Positions 1 through 12,075 are shown, numbered from the stretch's first letter. The stretch is DNA of 64,000 nt from Saussurea involucrata (GCA_033807775.1 CM066321.1:251336422-251400421); one strand, 5' to 3'. Translations and numbers: made by a program. Notes: generated from the letters alone by a model not told the origin.

Positions 1-1082
1 GTATATCTAATCAAACTCACATATCATGTACCTTCTCATTCCTCCTGGCCATATTAGTTGGTAGCAAGCGAACTAATAATATACAACGCTGTACAACATC
101 TACAGCCAAGCAACGCTATACGGATTCTATAGCCAAACACACCGGTCCTAAGCCCGACCAAAGCATTATAACACATTATAATACTCATGTAAATATAATA
201 CCTCAATATATTATAATTCACATATCAACACATAATCACCAATTATCACATTCCCAAACCATACATATATGTATTCCAGTTAAAAACGCTTTTAAAGTAA
301 AACTCACCTGTTTTGTTTATCCAAACACGCTTTGAAATCTTCTTTCAGTTGATAATATCTTTCACCCCAACTTCAAAGTATCTGAATCAATTTAAAACAC
401 ATACACCACTTTACTAGCCAAAGATATAAAGCCTACCAGTTCCTGTTCTCAACTGTCCAACACACACTGCACTTAACCCACTACCGGGACTACAGGATAC
501 CGGGACTTCTCAGTACCGGGGCACCATAATACCGATACTTGACTCTACCGGGACTCGACAATACCGGTACTCTATATTACCGGGAGTCGATAATACCGGG
601 AGTTCACTACACCGGGACTTACACTACCGGGAGTTCACTACACCGGGACTTACTCTACCGGAGTCGACAGTACCGGGACTCCCCCGGGAGTCGACTATAC
701 CGGGAGTCTAAGAACACAGTCGGTTTCACCTATCCTAAATTCGAAGAAATCAATACCAATCACTGAAATCGTAACTTCTAAACCGATAGATATCTTATAT
801 TACTGATTACATACACAAAATACAAAAGAGCTTACCTCAAAATCGAATCCAACTCAATTGATTGATGCTCTAACCGTAGGTTTCGTCCACTGCTTTCTTT
901 TCGCCTCCAGACTCCCGCACACACACTCTTTCTATTTTTAGAACAATATGCTACATCTGAATATCTTAAGGTGTATATAAATTTCATATTTACCATTTCA
1001 ACCTTGAACTTCTCATTAATGACCCAAACACTCCTAATCTTATGATTTACCCCAAAATTACCCCTGCAAAAACCGATGTCAA
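1..1082 (-). repeat. Partial LTR (G), a divergent relative of the F LTR
   Basis: Bases about 35-330 align by eye with the F LTR at 29115-29490. Both contain the hairpin TTAGTTGG/CCAACTAA, repeated ACAGCCA units, a run of short AT-rich words and a shared boundary into a region ending AAACTCACCTG. The left end lies outside the window. The right end is placed near 1082 because the sequence there ends in CA and the following 56 bases read in frame with the H fragment beyond element C. No coding region is credible; the minus-strand reading frame at 832-1263 spans two element junctions and is spurious. Confidence 0.6.
483..715. repeat. Minisatellite inside LTR G
   Basis: About a dozen degenerate units of roughly 17-20 bp built on TACCGGGAGTCGA or TACCGGGACTTCA. 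One unit forms the near palindrome GACTCCCCCGGGAGTC at 678-693. The F LTR carries a completely different array (ATCGCAA/TTGCGAT units) in the corresponding place. Confidence 0.8.
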
Positions 1083-1138
1083 CAGCTTGATAGATGATAT
1101 GGATAACAGAGAATGACGGGGAGTGGTGATAGGAAGCG
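1083..1138 (-). pseudogene. Probable detached end of copia element H
   Basis: These 56 bases lie between LTR G and element C. Joined across C to 18772 on the minus strand they continue an open frame of the third ORF of H (residues around QTTVSLPITTP). This is inferred from frame continuity and from the near-identical 5-bp duplication flanking C (AAGCG/GAGCG), not from a sequence match. Confidence 0.4.
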
Positions 1139-1170
1139 TGTTTGGGTAAAAAATTACACCTCACGACCGA
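1139..1170 (+). repeat. First 32 bp of the 5' LTR of C
   Basis: Matches the start of the 3' LTR at 17936 apart from small differences. It is cut at ACCGA, which is repeated at 11265-11269 as the target duplication of element A. Confidence 0.9.
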
Positions 1171-3553
1171 TGTAACGTCCCAAAAATTACAAGAAATTTT
1201 AAAAATTTTTAAAACATACATTTCATTATAAAAATCACCCCAATCTAATAATGTGCAAACCAAGTTGAAACATTTCGTTTACCAAACCATTCAAAAAGTT
1301 ACGCAGCGGAAAATGTTATAAATAAAGTCTAGGGGTTTAGAAGTAAAAATTAAAAAAACATCATCAACGCTCCGCGCTTGTGTGTACCGTCAAACCTGCC
1401 TGCCCCTCGCACCTGAGATCACAACATAAGGGAAAAGGGTAAGCTAAAGCTTAGTGAATTCAAACACACACGTAGGTAGCAACCCGCGTATACCGCCCCT
1501 ACTCGCAAGTAGGCCACATCACTATCACCTTGAATACAGCCACAATCAATTATCATATAAAGACACACCTCGGTCCCACCGAGCAACTAGATAAATTAAT
1601 TATAAGCTCAGTCCCACCGAGCCCCCGGTCCCACCGAGTAAAACAAAATATAACTAAGCTTAGTCCCACTAAGCCCTCGGTCCCACCGAGTAAACAATAC
1701 AAATAAGCTTAGTCCCACCAAGCCCTCGGTCCCACCGAGTGAGCAAAATATAAATATACAAATCGCCAATCATTAACAGTTACCACATACCAATTATCTC
1801 ATGCAACCACATAATTACACGTAACAACCAATAACACAAAAACAACATACATGAAATTCCTAACTACGCGGTGAATGAACTCACCTCAAAAGTGCGTCTA
1901 GCTCGTAATCAAAAGTCCAAGCTCCACAATCCAAACATCACTTCCCAATACCTAAACGAACGTTAACATGCATTAATACGAGACCCGGACCTAAAGACGC
2001 GACGCACGCTACAACCGTCACTAAAATGACTTTTTCACCTAACTAAACGGGTCTGTTCGGGACCTGATTCGACCCCCCTTAAACCCAGAAAATCCTCAAA
2101 CATTTTACATCACCAGAAAGTTCTCTGAGTTACGGTTCCAAGGACATATCGCACGCGCTCTAACGATTTTTCTACAATTTATTATAGATTTTACAAGTCC
2201 GGTTAACTGCACAGCGAAAAACCGCACTGTTCGATATAAAACAGCAATTCGACCCTATTTACAGTCCGAACTGGGTTTGCACAAAACACAGAAAAGTTGC
2301 TAGACTCGAAAAGGGAACTTTTAGCACCAATTTCACCCCAAACCGAGCTACGAGTAAAAAGTTATAAGCTACGCAAGAACAGGGCAGATTCCAGAATCCT
2401 TCACATGAAATGACGAACCGCTGAACTTGCGGCCACTTTTTCTCCTAGCTCGAGGCCGAACCAGTTTTCCGCTAAAACACAGAAAACGTGCCCGGTCCCG
2501 AGCTCGAAGCGTGGGCGCCAGTTTCGGCTCAATCGGAGTTATGACGGAAAAATTACGTGCGAGTTAAAACTGGGCAGAAAGCTAATGTTCACATAAAAAA
2601 AAACGATCTAAACAACAATGGTTTACGGTTTACGGTTTACGGATTAGACAAAGGTGGTATTAGGGTTCTGCCACGGTCACCACCCACTGCCACCTCCGGC
2701 AGTGGGGCACGGCGGCGGCGGTGTCGGCTTTTCGGCGACCCTTAAACACACGTACCCACACACGCACACCACCTACTATCGCTACACAACAACACCGACA
2801 GTGGAGGACCACGGCTGCCACCCCGGCAGCGACCAAGGCCGCGTGCGGCAGCGGCAGCGGCGGTGGCGGTCCAACATCGCCGGCGACGGTGGGGAAAAAA
2901 ATAAGGAAGAACGAAAGGGTTTACCTTATGACGACAACGAGACCGCAACCACACTAAACCCCGGCTTTTCTCTAACCCGCTACACACTTCCGCTCTGCAC
3001 CTCACGATCTCAGACGGGAGGCAGCAGCGACCTCCGGCGAAGCAGCAGCAGTTTTCCGGCCGGCTTCTTCTTTTTACTCCGGCGATCTCCTTCTCTCTAA
3101 CTCCCTCACTCTCTCGATATCTCTCTCACTCTCCCGTATACTGCTCTCTCTCTCTCTCTCTCTCTCTATTTCTCTTGCAGCTACACAGTTCAACGAAACA
3201 GGAAAACAAAAGGGAAGGGGGGGGGGGGGGTAGGGGAAGGTCACCGGCAGGGGGGGGGGACCTCTCACTTCTCTCTCTCGGTTTCAAATATGGTCATTTC
3301 TTAAATTCCCTATTTTTTTTCCTTGACTTATTTTGCTACCCTCCGTATGCCAATTCCAAAAACACATGCCAAACTTAGCCCAAAACAATTTTTTGGTCCC
3401 TCAAGAACCCATAATAACTCCCTAAGCCCCCTACTGGAAAAAAATTACAGTTAGGTTCGACTCTTCTAACCCCGCTAACAAAAATCACATTTAACCAAAA
3501 TTAAAAGAAAGAAATAATACAAGGAACATACCTACCGGATTACAGGCTTTACA
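1171..3553 (-). repeat. 3' LTR of element A
   Basis: Read on the minus strand it starts TGTAAAGCC and ends ACGTTACA. It contains a CT microsatellite near 3146-3170, poly-G runs near 3219 and 3251, a GC-rich segment at about 2680-2900 and a minisatellite at 1568-1745. The reading frames at 2557-3268 are by-products of the GC-rich and CT-rich sequence and recur identically in the other LTR. The LTR resembles that of B at its ends and in parts, but not in the minisatellite. Confidence 0.95.
1568..1745. repeat. Hairpin minisatellite in the A LTR
   Basis: Units of about 25-45 bp centred on CTCGGTCCCACCGAG, a 6-bp stem with a 3-nt loop, separated by AT-rich spacers that include AAGCTTAGTCCCACTAAG. 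The same array lies at 9284-9461 in the other LTR. In element orientation it sits about 0.4-0.6 kb before the 3' end of the LTR. Confidence 0.85.
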
Positions 3554-3567
3554 ACTCTCCCCCGCTT
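3554..3567 (-). other. Polypurine tract of A
   Basis: On the minus strand AAGCGGGGGAGAGT directly precedes the TG of the 3' LTR. The B counterpart, AAGTGGGGGAGAGT, is almost the same. It would prime plus-strand DNA synthesis. Confidence 0.85.
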
Positions 3568-3570
3568 GGA

Positions 3571-6500
3571 TTAGACTTCGTCCTCGAAGTCCACGCCTAC
3601 AAATAGTTCCGGGTAGTTCTCTCGCATCTCGGCCTCGGGTTCCCAGGTCCATTCTGAACCTTTACGGTGTTGCCACTGGACTTTCACCAACCCAATGACT
3701 TTGTTCCGCAGAGTCTTTGTCTTTCTCCCAACAATGGCTATCGGCTTCTCCACGTAATTGAGTCTTTCGTCGATCTGAATGTCCTCGAGAGGGGTCACGG
3801 CAGACTCATCTACTACACACTTCCGCAACTGAGAAACATGGAAGGTGTTGTGGATCAAACTTAACTCATCCGGTAGTTCTAATCGGTAAGCTACTTTCCC
3901 CACACGGGCGATGATCCGGTAAGGCCCGATATAACGAGGCCCTAGCTTCCCTCGCTTACGAAACCGGATCACCCCTTTCCAGGGTGAAACCTTCAATAAC
4001 ACATAGTCGCCTACTTGAAACTCCAAGTCTGATCGCCTTTTATCAGCGTAGCTCTTCTGTCGACTTTGAGCAGTGACCAAATGGTCCCGCACGATCTGTA
4101 TCATCTCGGTCGTCCTTAACACAATGTCAGTGCTCCCTAGCACCCGATGACCCACTTCGCCCCAACAAACGGGCGTCCTGCACTTCCTACCGTACAACAG
4201 CTCGTACGGCGGCATGCCAATACTAGAGTGATAGCTGTTGTTGTAGGAAAATTCAGCTAGAGGAAGGTGCTGATCCCAACTACCTCCAAAGTCGATGACA
4301 CAAGCTCGTAGCATATCCTCGAGGGTCTGAATGGTTCGCTCGCTCTGACCGTCCGTCTGTGGATGGAAAGCCGTACTAAAGTGTAACCGTGTTCCCATTT
4401 CTGACTGGAACTTCTCCCAAAACCGGGAGGTAAAACGAGTGTCCCTGTCGGAGACAATTGAAACTGGCACCCCGTGCCTGGCCACGATCTCACGAACGAA
4501 CACCTCCGCAAGCTTCTCCGCCGAGGAGCTCTCCCTAATAGCCAAGAAGTGGGCACTCTTGGTCAGACGGTCAACGATCACCCATATCGCATCGTTCCCA
4601 CGGGGAGTCCTGGGGAGTTTCGTTATGAAGTCCATAGTAATCTTTTCCCATTTCCAAACCGGGACCTCCAACGGTTGCACCTTCCCATGTGGTCGTTGAT
4701 GTTCCGCTTTGACCTTCCGACAGGTCATACAAACCTCAACACACCTAGCAACATCCCGCTTCATGCCGGGCCACCAGTAACCTTCACGCAAGTCTCTGTA
4801 CATCTTTGTAGCTCCCGGGTGAATCGAGAACTTTGACTTATGCGCCTCATCCATCAGCACCTGACGGTTCCCACCGAGGAGTGGAACCCAAACCCTACCA
4901 TGTCGAGTTAACAACCCACGACTATCACGAATAAAATTCGGGATTTCCCCCGACACTCTTTCCCGCTTCGCATTCTCCTCTAAGACAGCCACCTCCTGAG
5001 CGCTTCTTATTGACTCCAAGATAGGGGCAACCACTGTCAATCGCTGACATAAACCCCTCAATGGCTCACCGGCCGGGTGTCGGCTGAGTGCGTCCGCGAC
5101 CACGTTCGCTTTTCCCGGGTGGTAAAGTATCTCGCAGTCATAATCCTTCACTACATCGAGCCACCTTCGCTGGCGCATATTAAGATTCTGCTGATCCATC
5201 AAGTACTTGAGACTTTTATGGTCAGTGTAGATCGTACACTTGACACCATAGAGATAGTGCCTCCAAATTTTAAGGGCAAACACCACCGCTCCCAGCTCCA
5301 AGTCGTGAGTCGGGTAATTTGCTTCGTGAGGTTTCAGCTGCCTAGAAGCATAGGCTATGACTTTGCCGCGCTGCATAAGTACGACACCCAAACCTTGATG
5401 TGATGCGTCGCAGTACACCACCAAATCCTCCATTCCCTCAGGCAAGGTTAGCACAGGAGCCTCGCACAACCGCCTGCGTAGCTCCTCAAACGCTTTCTGT
5501 TGCTCTTCACCCCAGCTGAAAGCCGCAGACTTCCTCGTCAACCGCGTCATCGGCAACGCGATCTTGGAGAAATCCTGAATAAACCTTCGGTAATACCCCG
5601 CCAAACCTAAGAAGCTCCGCACCTCGGTAGGAGTCTTCGGTACCTCCCACCGTAACACTGCTGAGATTTTAGCTGGGTCAACCATGATACCATCCTGGTT
5701 CACGACATGTCCTAAGAACTGGACCTCTCGTAACCAGAATTCGCACTTAGAAAACTTTGCGTATAACTTCTCTCGCCTCAAAACCTCCAACACTTCTCGA
5801 AGATGTACCTCATGCTCCTCCTTGGACTTGGAATACACCAGAATGTCGTCGATGAATACAATCACCGATCTGTCCAACATCGGACTACACACACGGTTCA
5901 TGAGGTCCATGAATGCTGCTGGTGCATTGGTGAGCCCAAAAGGCATCACCACGAACTCGTAATGACCATACCGTGTACGGAAGGCTGTCTTCTCTGTGTC
6001 CTCACTCCTGACCCGCATCTGGTGGTACCCTGACCGCAAGTCGATCTTAGAGAACCATGAGGCTCCCTGAAGCTGGTCGAATAGATCGTCAATCCTCGGC
6101 AACGGATAACGATTCTTTACCGTAAGCTTATTCAGCTCCCGGTAATCTATACACATTCGCTGTGACCCATCCTTCTTCTTTACAAATAAAATAGGTGCTC
6201 CCCACGGCGAACAGCTCGGTCTGATGAACTCCTTTTCGAGTAGTTCCTGTAACTGGGCGTACAGTTCTTTCATTTCCGGTGGGGCCAAGCGATAGGGTGC
6301 CTTGGCCACCGGAGCAGCACCCGGGATCAGATCGATCCGAAACTCTACCTGTCGTTCGGGAGGTATCCCCGGCAAATCCTCAGGGAATACGTCGATGAAC
6401 TCCCGTACAACTGGCACATCTTCCGCAGACTCCTTCACCTCCCCAACTCTCGTGTCTAACACATATGCCAGGAACCCCTGACCACTATGCTGAAGGTACC

Positions 6501-6905
6501 TTCGAGCTCTCGCAGCCGAACATATAGCCGTAGTCCGCCTAGACGAATCTCCCTGTACTAACAGTTCTCCCCCGCTTGGGGTTCGAACTCGCACTTGTTT
6601 GTGGCGACAAACAATCTCCGCGTCGAACTTATCCATCCAATCCATTCCCACAATCACACAAAGCTCCCGCATGGCAATCGGGATCAGGTCAATGGGAAAC
6701 CGCACTCCTGAAATCTCTAAAATGCACCCGCGAAACACATCCGTGACCGTCAAGGTCCTATCATCAGCCACCTCAACAACAAGAGGATGACTCAAACGTC
6801 CTACCACTCGGCCCAAACCCTCGCTAAACGTGCGTGACACAAAAGAGTGAGTAGCCCCACTATCAAACATCACAACCGCAGGCACCGAGTTAACTAGGAA
6901 CGTAC
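3571..6905 (-). CDS. pol: Ty3 pol of A: protease, RT, RNase H, integrase, chromodomain
   Basis: About 1110 codons without a stop, starting at the proposed splice acceptor. It makes the enzymes that process Gag, copy element RNA to DNA and integrate it. Visible in order: aspartic protease DSGATHSF near the start; reverse transcriptase with FIDD at about 5845-5856; RNase H with [10 protein letters not shown] and TDHKSLKYL; integrase zinc finger of the H-H-C-C type ([10 protein letters not shown]...CMTC); the catalytic DDE region with MDFITKLP (about 4630), SDRDTRF and the E of [13 protein letters not shown]; and a C-terminal chromodomain-like block ending [18 protein letters not shown]. That order and the chromodomain place it among chromoviruses; the wording is closest to Tekay/Del. 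The open frame extends upstream to 6957 without an ATG (first codon TTG), so a separate pol start is unlikely. Confidence 0.95.
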
Positions 6906-6982
6906 CTACCATATAATCCCGACACAAAATAATAAACAACATGCAAAGGAAAAACAAGAAGAGGGAAACAAAGGGAATGTAC
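6906..6982 (-). other. Putative 77-nt GT-AG intron between gag and pol of A
   Basis: On the minus strand the donor context is ACAG|GTACATTC and the acceptor TATATGGTAG|GTACG. The segment is strongly U-rich, as plant introns are. Removal joins codon G of VVTG to TFLVNSVPA and puts gag and pol into one frame. Without removal gag runs into the spacer and stops at 6908-6906 after the hydrophobic tail [14 protein letters not shown]. The length, 77, is not a multiple of three. GGTACATTCC and GGTACGTTCC flank it, so a duplication-type insertion is an alternative origin, and a frameshift is an alternative expression mode. Confidence 0.65.
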
Positions 6983-8126
6983 CTGTAACCACTTTAGGCG
7001 TCGCCTGCGCCTCATCTACCGTCAACTGGTGGACTCTGCCTCGAGCCGCTCCCGCCCCCGACGGGCCTGCTCGACCATCGGTAATACGTAACGGGGCATT
7101 CCCAGGCGCCCTCGGTGCTCCACCCCCAGTAGCTACCCCTGCCCTAGGACAGTTGGCCTTTACATGGCCTGTCTGATTACAGCTGAAACAAACCACTAAC
7201 GGTACCCTACAATCCCGGCTAAGGTGACCGGGTTGGCCACACTTAAAACACCCCTCAACTCTCCTCACCCCGGTATCTCGGGGTTTAAACCCGCCACTCC
7301 TAGAACCCGTGCGCGTATCCGTGAACCTCGATCTCTTCGGTACTGCCGAGATAGGCGTCACCGGCTGTGCTGTCTTCCGTTTCTTGGCTTGGGTTTCCAG
7401 CTCAATCTCCCTCCTCCGAGCAGCGTCCATCATGGCAGACAGTGTAGTATACTGAGCCGTGCTAACAAATTCCCGAATCTCCGTGCGCAACATATCCTTA
7501 TACCGTGACATTTTCATCTCTTCCGAGGCAGCATACTGTGGGCAAAATAATGCCATCTCGGTGAATTTCTTGTTCATTTCCTTTACTGTCTCTGTAGTCT
7601 GTGTGAGCTCTAGAAATTCCTTCGCGAGTCGTTCCATTTCTACCGGCGGTACATACTCTGCACGGAAGCGAGTGACAAACTCGTCCCAAGTCAAGGTAGT
7701 GCGCTCGGCAGGCGTCAATGCCGTGGCGCACCAATCCTTCGCGCCGTCACGAAGTAGGTTTACTGCAAAACGGACCTTTAGGTTGTCCGGGCAGCCACTG
7801 GTCAGGAAAGCGAATTCCATGTCGGATACCCACCTCATGCTGGTAATAGGATTCGGGTCTCCTTTAAATTCTGGTGGGGAACAGGCAGAGAGATCCCGAT
7901 ACTGGAACTCTCGGGTACGAAGCTGACCCTCCGCAGGCAGGGGAATAGCCGCAATACGCTCCTCTAGAAGAATCACCACCTCATCTCGAATAGCGGTGAT
8001 GATCTCGGGAATCGCCTCCCCGATCGCGTGAGACACCTCTGTAGCAATCAGCTCCCTAATACGTTCCTCAGTAAGTCCTGCCCCAGCCTGCGGCGCAGCC
8101 GCGCGGTTCCTTCTAGTGTTGACCAT
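6983..8126 (-). CDS. gag: Ty3 gag of A
   Basis: Structural protein that forms the virus-like particle and binds element RNA. It starts at ATG 8126 ([13 protein letters not shown]) and is 381 codons to the proposed donor. A Retrotrans_gag-like helical region ([26 protein letters not shown]) is followed by a basic linker and two CCHC zinc knuckles, [14 protein letters not shown] and [14 protein letters not shown]. Two knuckles and a direct run into protease fit chromovirus Gag-Pol. No stop or frameshift is present. Confidence 0.93.
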
Positions 8127-8886
8127 TCTAAAAAAAAAATTCAGAGAGTTATTAACACAAATAACTCACCCTACCAGCCTCACGCTCCACTCCTTGGCTT
8201 CCTAGCGACTCTCCCCGACTCGAGCATGGATCCTGTGCTTCAGATAGTAGGAGCTCGGCTACTACCCTTCACACCTATCCTTACTCGTTTCGAGTCCTGT
8301 CCCGGGACGTCCAAGTAGTTGATTACCACAAACAACACGTATACACATTCCAGAAATTGCTAACACTTTACCTTGCTCTCTAGAATAGTCATATCATCCC
8401 ACTACCCTTGCTAAGACGGAAATCCCACTAACCCTGACGAGTCGCCTCGTAAATGCACAGTCGTATACAGTGTAAAACCAGATAGGCGTTCGAATAAAAG
8501 ATTCTACCCTAGAACGGTTAGACTCAAACAAGAGCTGCGCAATAGAACTAAATCCAATATTCTAAGGCTATTCAGTTCCTACCGCATACAACCTAAAGTG
8601 CATTCGCTTAACCACCTATCAGAGCTAGCATGATTTCCAATAAGCAAGTAATAAGCATACAGTACCATACAGTTCACATAAGCAATCTAGCATGCATACC
8701 CTATGCCTAGAAAGCGATATTTACACTAAGCTCCTTACCTTCCCAGCTGGCATCGGCTGACTGTACACACTGCGCCCACGATCACCGTTTCCCAAACGGG
8801 TTTTCTCTTTTCATTTAATTTTTAAAAAGATCAAATAAAAATATTTAAAATCTCTTAGCCGCAACTTGAGACCAAACACACCGAGT
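8127..8886 (-). other. Leader of element A, primer-binding site deleted
   Basis: Untranslated leader between the 5' LTR and gag. It aligns with the B leader (34644 onward), where the LTR is followed by a standard initiator-Met primer site TGGTATCAGAGC. In A the LTR end CGTTACA is followed directly by ACTCGGTGTGTTTGG. The 38 bases between ACT and CGG in B, which include the whole primer site, are missing. Unlike B it has a single copy of the 379-bp leader unit. Confidence 0.85.
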
Positions 8887-11264
8887 TGTAACGTCCCAAA
8901 AATTACAAGAAATTTTAAAAATTTTTAAAACATACATTTCATTATAAAAATCACCCCAATCTAATAATGTGCAAACCAAGTTGAAACATTTCGTTTACCA
9001 AACCATTCAAAAAGTTACGCAGCGGAAAATGTTATAAATAAAGTCTAGGGGTTTAGAAGTAAAAATTAAAAAAACATCATCAACGCTCCGCGCTTGTGTG
9101 TACCGTCAAACCTGCCTGCCCCTCGCACCTGAGATCACAACATAAGGGAAAAGGGTAAGCTAAAGCTTAGTGAATTCAAACACACACGTAGGTAGCAACC
9201 CGCGTATACCGCCCCTACTCGCAAGTAGGCCACATCACTATCACCTTGAATACAACCACAATCAATTATCATATAAAGACACACCTCGGTCCCACCGAGC
9301 AACTAGATAAATTAATTATAAGCTCAGTCCCACCGAGCCCCCGGTCCCACCGAGTAAAACAAAATATAACTAAGCTTAGTCCCACTAAGCCCTCGGTCCC
9401 ACCGAGTAAACAATACAAATAAGCTTAGTCCCACCAAGCCCTCGGTCCCACCGAGTGAGCAAAATATAAATATACAAATCGCCAATCATTAACAGTTACC
9501 ACATACCAATTATCTCATGCAACCACATAATTACACGTAACAACCAATAACACAAAAACAACATACATGAAATTCCTAACTACGCGGTGAATGAACTCAC
9601 CTCAAAAGCGCGTCTAGCTCGTAATCAAAAGTCCAAGCTCCACAATCCAAACATCACTTCCCAATACCTAAACGAACGTTAACATGCATTAATACGAGAC
9701 CCGGACCTAAAGACGCGACGCACGCTACAACCGTCACTAAAATGACTTTTTCACCTAACTAAACGGGTCTGTTCGGGACCTGATTCGACCCCCCTTAAAC
9801 CCAGAAAATCCTCAAACATTTTACATCACCAGAAAGTTCTCTGAGTTACGGTTCCAAGGACATATCGCACGCGCTCTAACGATTTTTCTACAATTTATTA
9901 TAGATTTTACAAGTCCGGTTAACTGCACAGCGAAAAACCGCACTGTTCGATATAAAACAGCAATTCGACCCTATTTACAGTCCGAACTGGGTTTGCACAA
10001 AACACAGAAAAGTTGCTAGACTCGAAAAGGGAACTTTTAGCACCAATTTCACCCCAAACCGAGCTACGAGTAAAAAGTTATAAGCTACGCAAGAACAGGG
10101 CAGATTCCAGAATCCTTCACATGAAATGACGAACCGCTGAACTTGCGGCCACTTTTTCTCCTAGCTCGAGGCCGAACCAGTTTTCCGCTAAAACACAGAA
10201 AACGTGCCCGGTCCCGAGCTCGAAGCGTGGGCGCCAGTTTCGGCTCAATCGGAGTTATGACGGAAAAATTACGTGCGAGTTAAAACTGGGCAGAAAGCTA
10301 ATGTTCACATAAAAAAAAACGATCTAAACAACAATGGTTTACGGTTTACGGTTTACGGATTAGACAAAGGTGGTATTAGGGTTCTGCCACGGTCACCACC
10401 CACTGCCACCTCCGGCAGTGGGGCACGGCGGCGGCGGTGTCGGCTTTTCGGCGACCCTTAAACACACGTACCCACACACGCACACCACCTACTATCGCTA
10501 CACAACAACACCGACAGTGGAGGACCACGGCTGCCACCCCGGCAGCGACCAAGGCCGCGTGCGGCAGCGGCAGCGGCGGTGGCGGTCCAACATCGCCGGC
10601 GACGGTGGGGAAAAAAATAAGGAAGAACGAAAGGGTTTACCTTATGACGACAACGAGACCGCAACCACACTAAACCCCGGCTTTTCTCTAACCCGCTACA
10701 CACTTCCGCTCTGCACCTCACGATCTCAGACGGGAGGCAGCAGCGACCTCCGGCGAAGCAGCAGCAGTTTTCCGGCCGGCTTCTTCTTTTTACTCCGGCG
10801 ATCTCCTTCTCTCTAACTCCCTCACTCTCTCGATATCTCTCTCACTCTCCCGTATACTGCTCTCTCTCTCTCTCTCTATTTCTCTTGCAGCTACACAGTT
10901 CAACGAAACAGGAAAACAAAAGGGAAGGGGGGGGGGGGGGGTAGGGGAAGGTCGCCGGCAGGGGGGGGGACCTCTCACTTCTCTCTCTCGGTTTCAAATA
11001 TGGTCATTTCTTAAATTCCCTATTTTTTTTTCCTTGACTTATTTTGCTACCCTCCGTATGCCAATTCCAAAAACACATGCCAAACTTAGCCCAAAACAAT
11101 TTTTTGGTCCCTCAAGAACCCATAATAACTCCCTAAGCCCCCTACTGGAAAAAAATTACAGTTAGGTTCGACTCTTCTAACCCCGCTAACAAAAATCACA
11201 TTTAACCAAAATTAAAAGAAAGAAATAATACAAGGAACATACCTACCGGATTACGGGCTTTACA
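8887..11264 (-). repeat. 5' LTR of element A
   Basis: Near-identical to 1171-3553. Visible differences include a G/A in the leader part (AATACAACC against AATACAGCC), a C/T at AAAAGCGCG against AAAAGTGCG, a shorter CT microsatellite and a longer poly-G run. The LTR would carry the promoter and the polyadenylation signal. Confidence 0.95.
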
Positions 11265-11269
11265 ACCGA

Positions 11270-12075
11270 CGCTTGAAAACCCAGATAATATTTCCATAAG
11301 ACCACTCTCGTATTTAGATAAGGTCTTACAGGTTATTTACAGACGAGTACTCGGTCGTATATTTTTATGATGGTCGTACGTTCCGTACGATCGACGTATG
11401 AGACTTAAGACGGTCGTACGATTATACTAACCATTAAGAGTCAACACCCGTTTCTTTTGTTCATTAATGCAGATCCACGAGCATTCATGTTGCAAACGGC
11501 CAGTAACGGACAAGTTATCAATGGCATTAAAAGCCCGGCAACGGTTACGAAACAAGCCATCAAGACACATTTAATGACCAGCGGAAGCTATATAAAGGCC
11601 TGCTCTACAACCGAAAAGGAGACCCGAATCTACATCTGCTCCATCTATTTTCTAAACTATTACACATCGAAAACACATCAATTTACAGAGCATTCGAACG
11701 AGTATCGCTAAAGCTACCTTCGCACGACAGCAGTTCGAACCGCACGACAACAGACTTTTTTGCACGATTTACACACGACACACGACTTTTTCACGCGACT
11801 AAGTTTATTTCTACATTTATTTGTAATCTGTTGTGCACAAAACACCTGTTACAAAAGGACTTTTGCCCCTGTTTGGCGACTATAGTGCACCGTCGACTCT
11901 CACAAGTCGACCGTGGTTTTTTCCCTCGTTTTGGGGTTTTTCGCATCACCAAATCTCTTGTCTTGTTTACTTTTTTCCTTGCAATTGTGTTTATTGGTCT
12001 TGAGATACATTTCTTTAGTTGTTAAAGTCCACATCAACCTCAAGTTATCCTTTTGGGTGATTTTTGGCATTAACA
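11270..12075 (+). repeat. Remaining 806 bp of the 5' LTR of C
   Basis: Continues the LTR after the A insertion (the target duplication is 11265-11269). Near 11345-11425 it holds clustered CGTACG/TCGTACG palindromes, at 11589 a TATA box, and it ends GGCATTAACA. It differs from the 3' LTR by scattered substitutions. The small reading frames inside are shadows. Confidence 0.92.
11589..11596 (+). promoter_or_regulatory. TATA box of the 5' LTR of C
   Basis: TATATAAA in GGAAGCTATATAAAGGCCTG, the best core promoter match in the LTR. The same box is kept in the 3' LTR at 18286-18293. Transcription would start about 30 nt downstream. Confidence 0.7.

Larger units (their letters stand above)
1171..11264 (-). 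mobile_element. Element A: young Ty3 chromovirus (Tekay/Del-like), complete coding region
   Basis: Two near-identical LTRs (1171-3553, 2383 bp; 8887-11264, 2378 bp) with TG/CA ends and a perfect 5-bp duplication ACCGA (1166-1170 and 11265-11269). In element orientation the order is 5' LTR (right), leader, gag, intron-like spacer, protease-RT-RNase H-integrase-chromodomain, polypurine tract, 3' LTR (left). The few LTR differences seen are single substitutions and changes in microsatellite length, so insertion is recent. Both coding blocks lack stops. The primer-binding site is deleted. It lies in the 5' LTR of C and must be younger than C. Confidence 0.95.

Noticed and set aside
832..1263. 143-codon minus-strand frame
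   Set aside because: Spans LTR G, the H remnant and the C and A junctions, so it cannot be a gene.
2618..2645. Telomere-like (GGTTTAC)3
   Set aside because: Only about three units, TTTACGG rather than the plant TTTAGGG, and part of the A LTR in both copies.
2557..3268. Several overlapping reading frames in the A LTR (and 10273-10978)
   Set aside because: They lie on both strands of GC-rich, CT-rich LTR sequence, recur in the second LTR, and encode low-complexity peptides.
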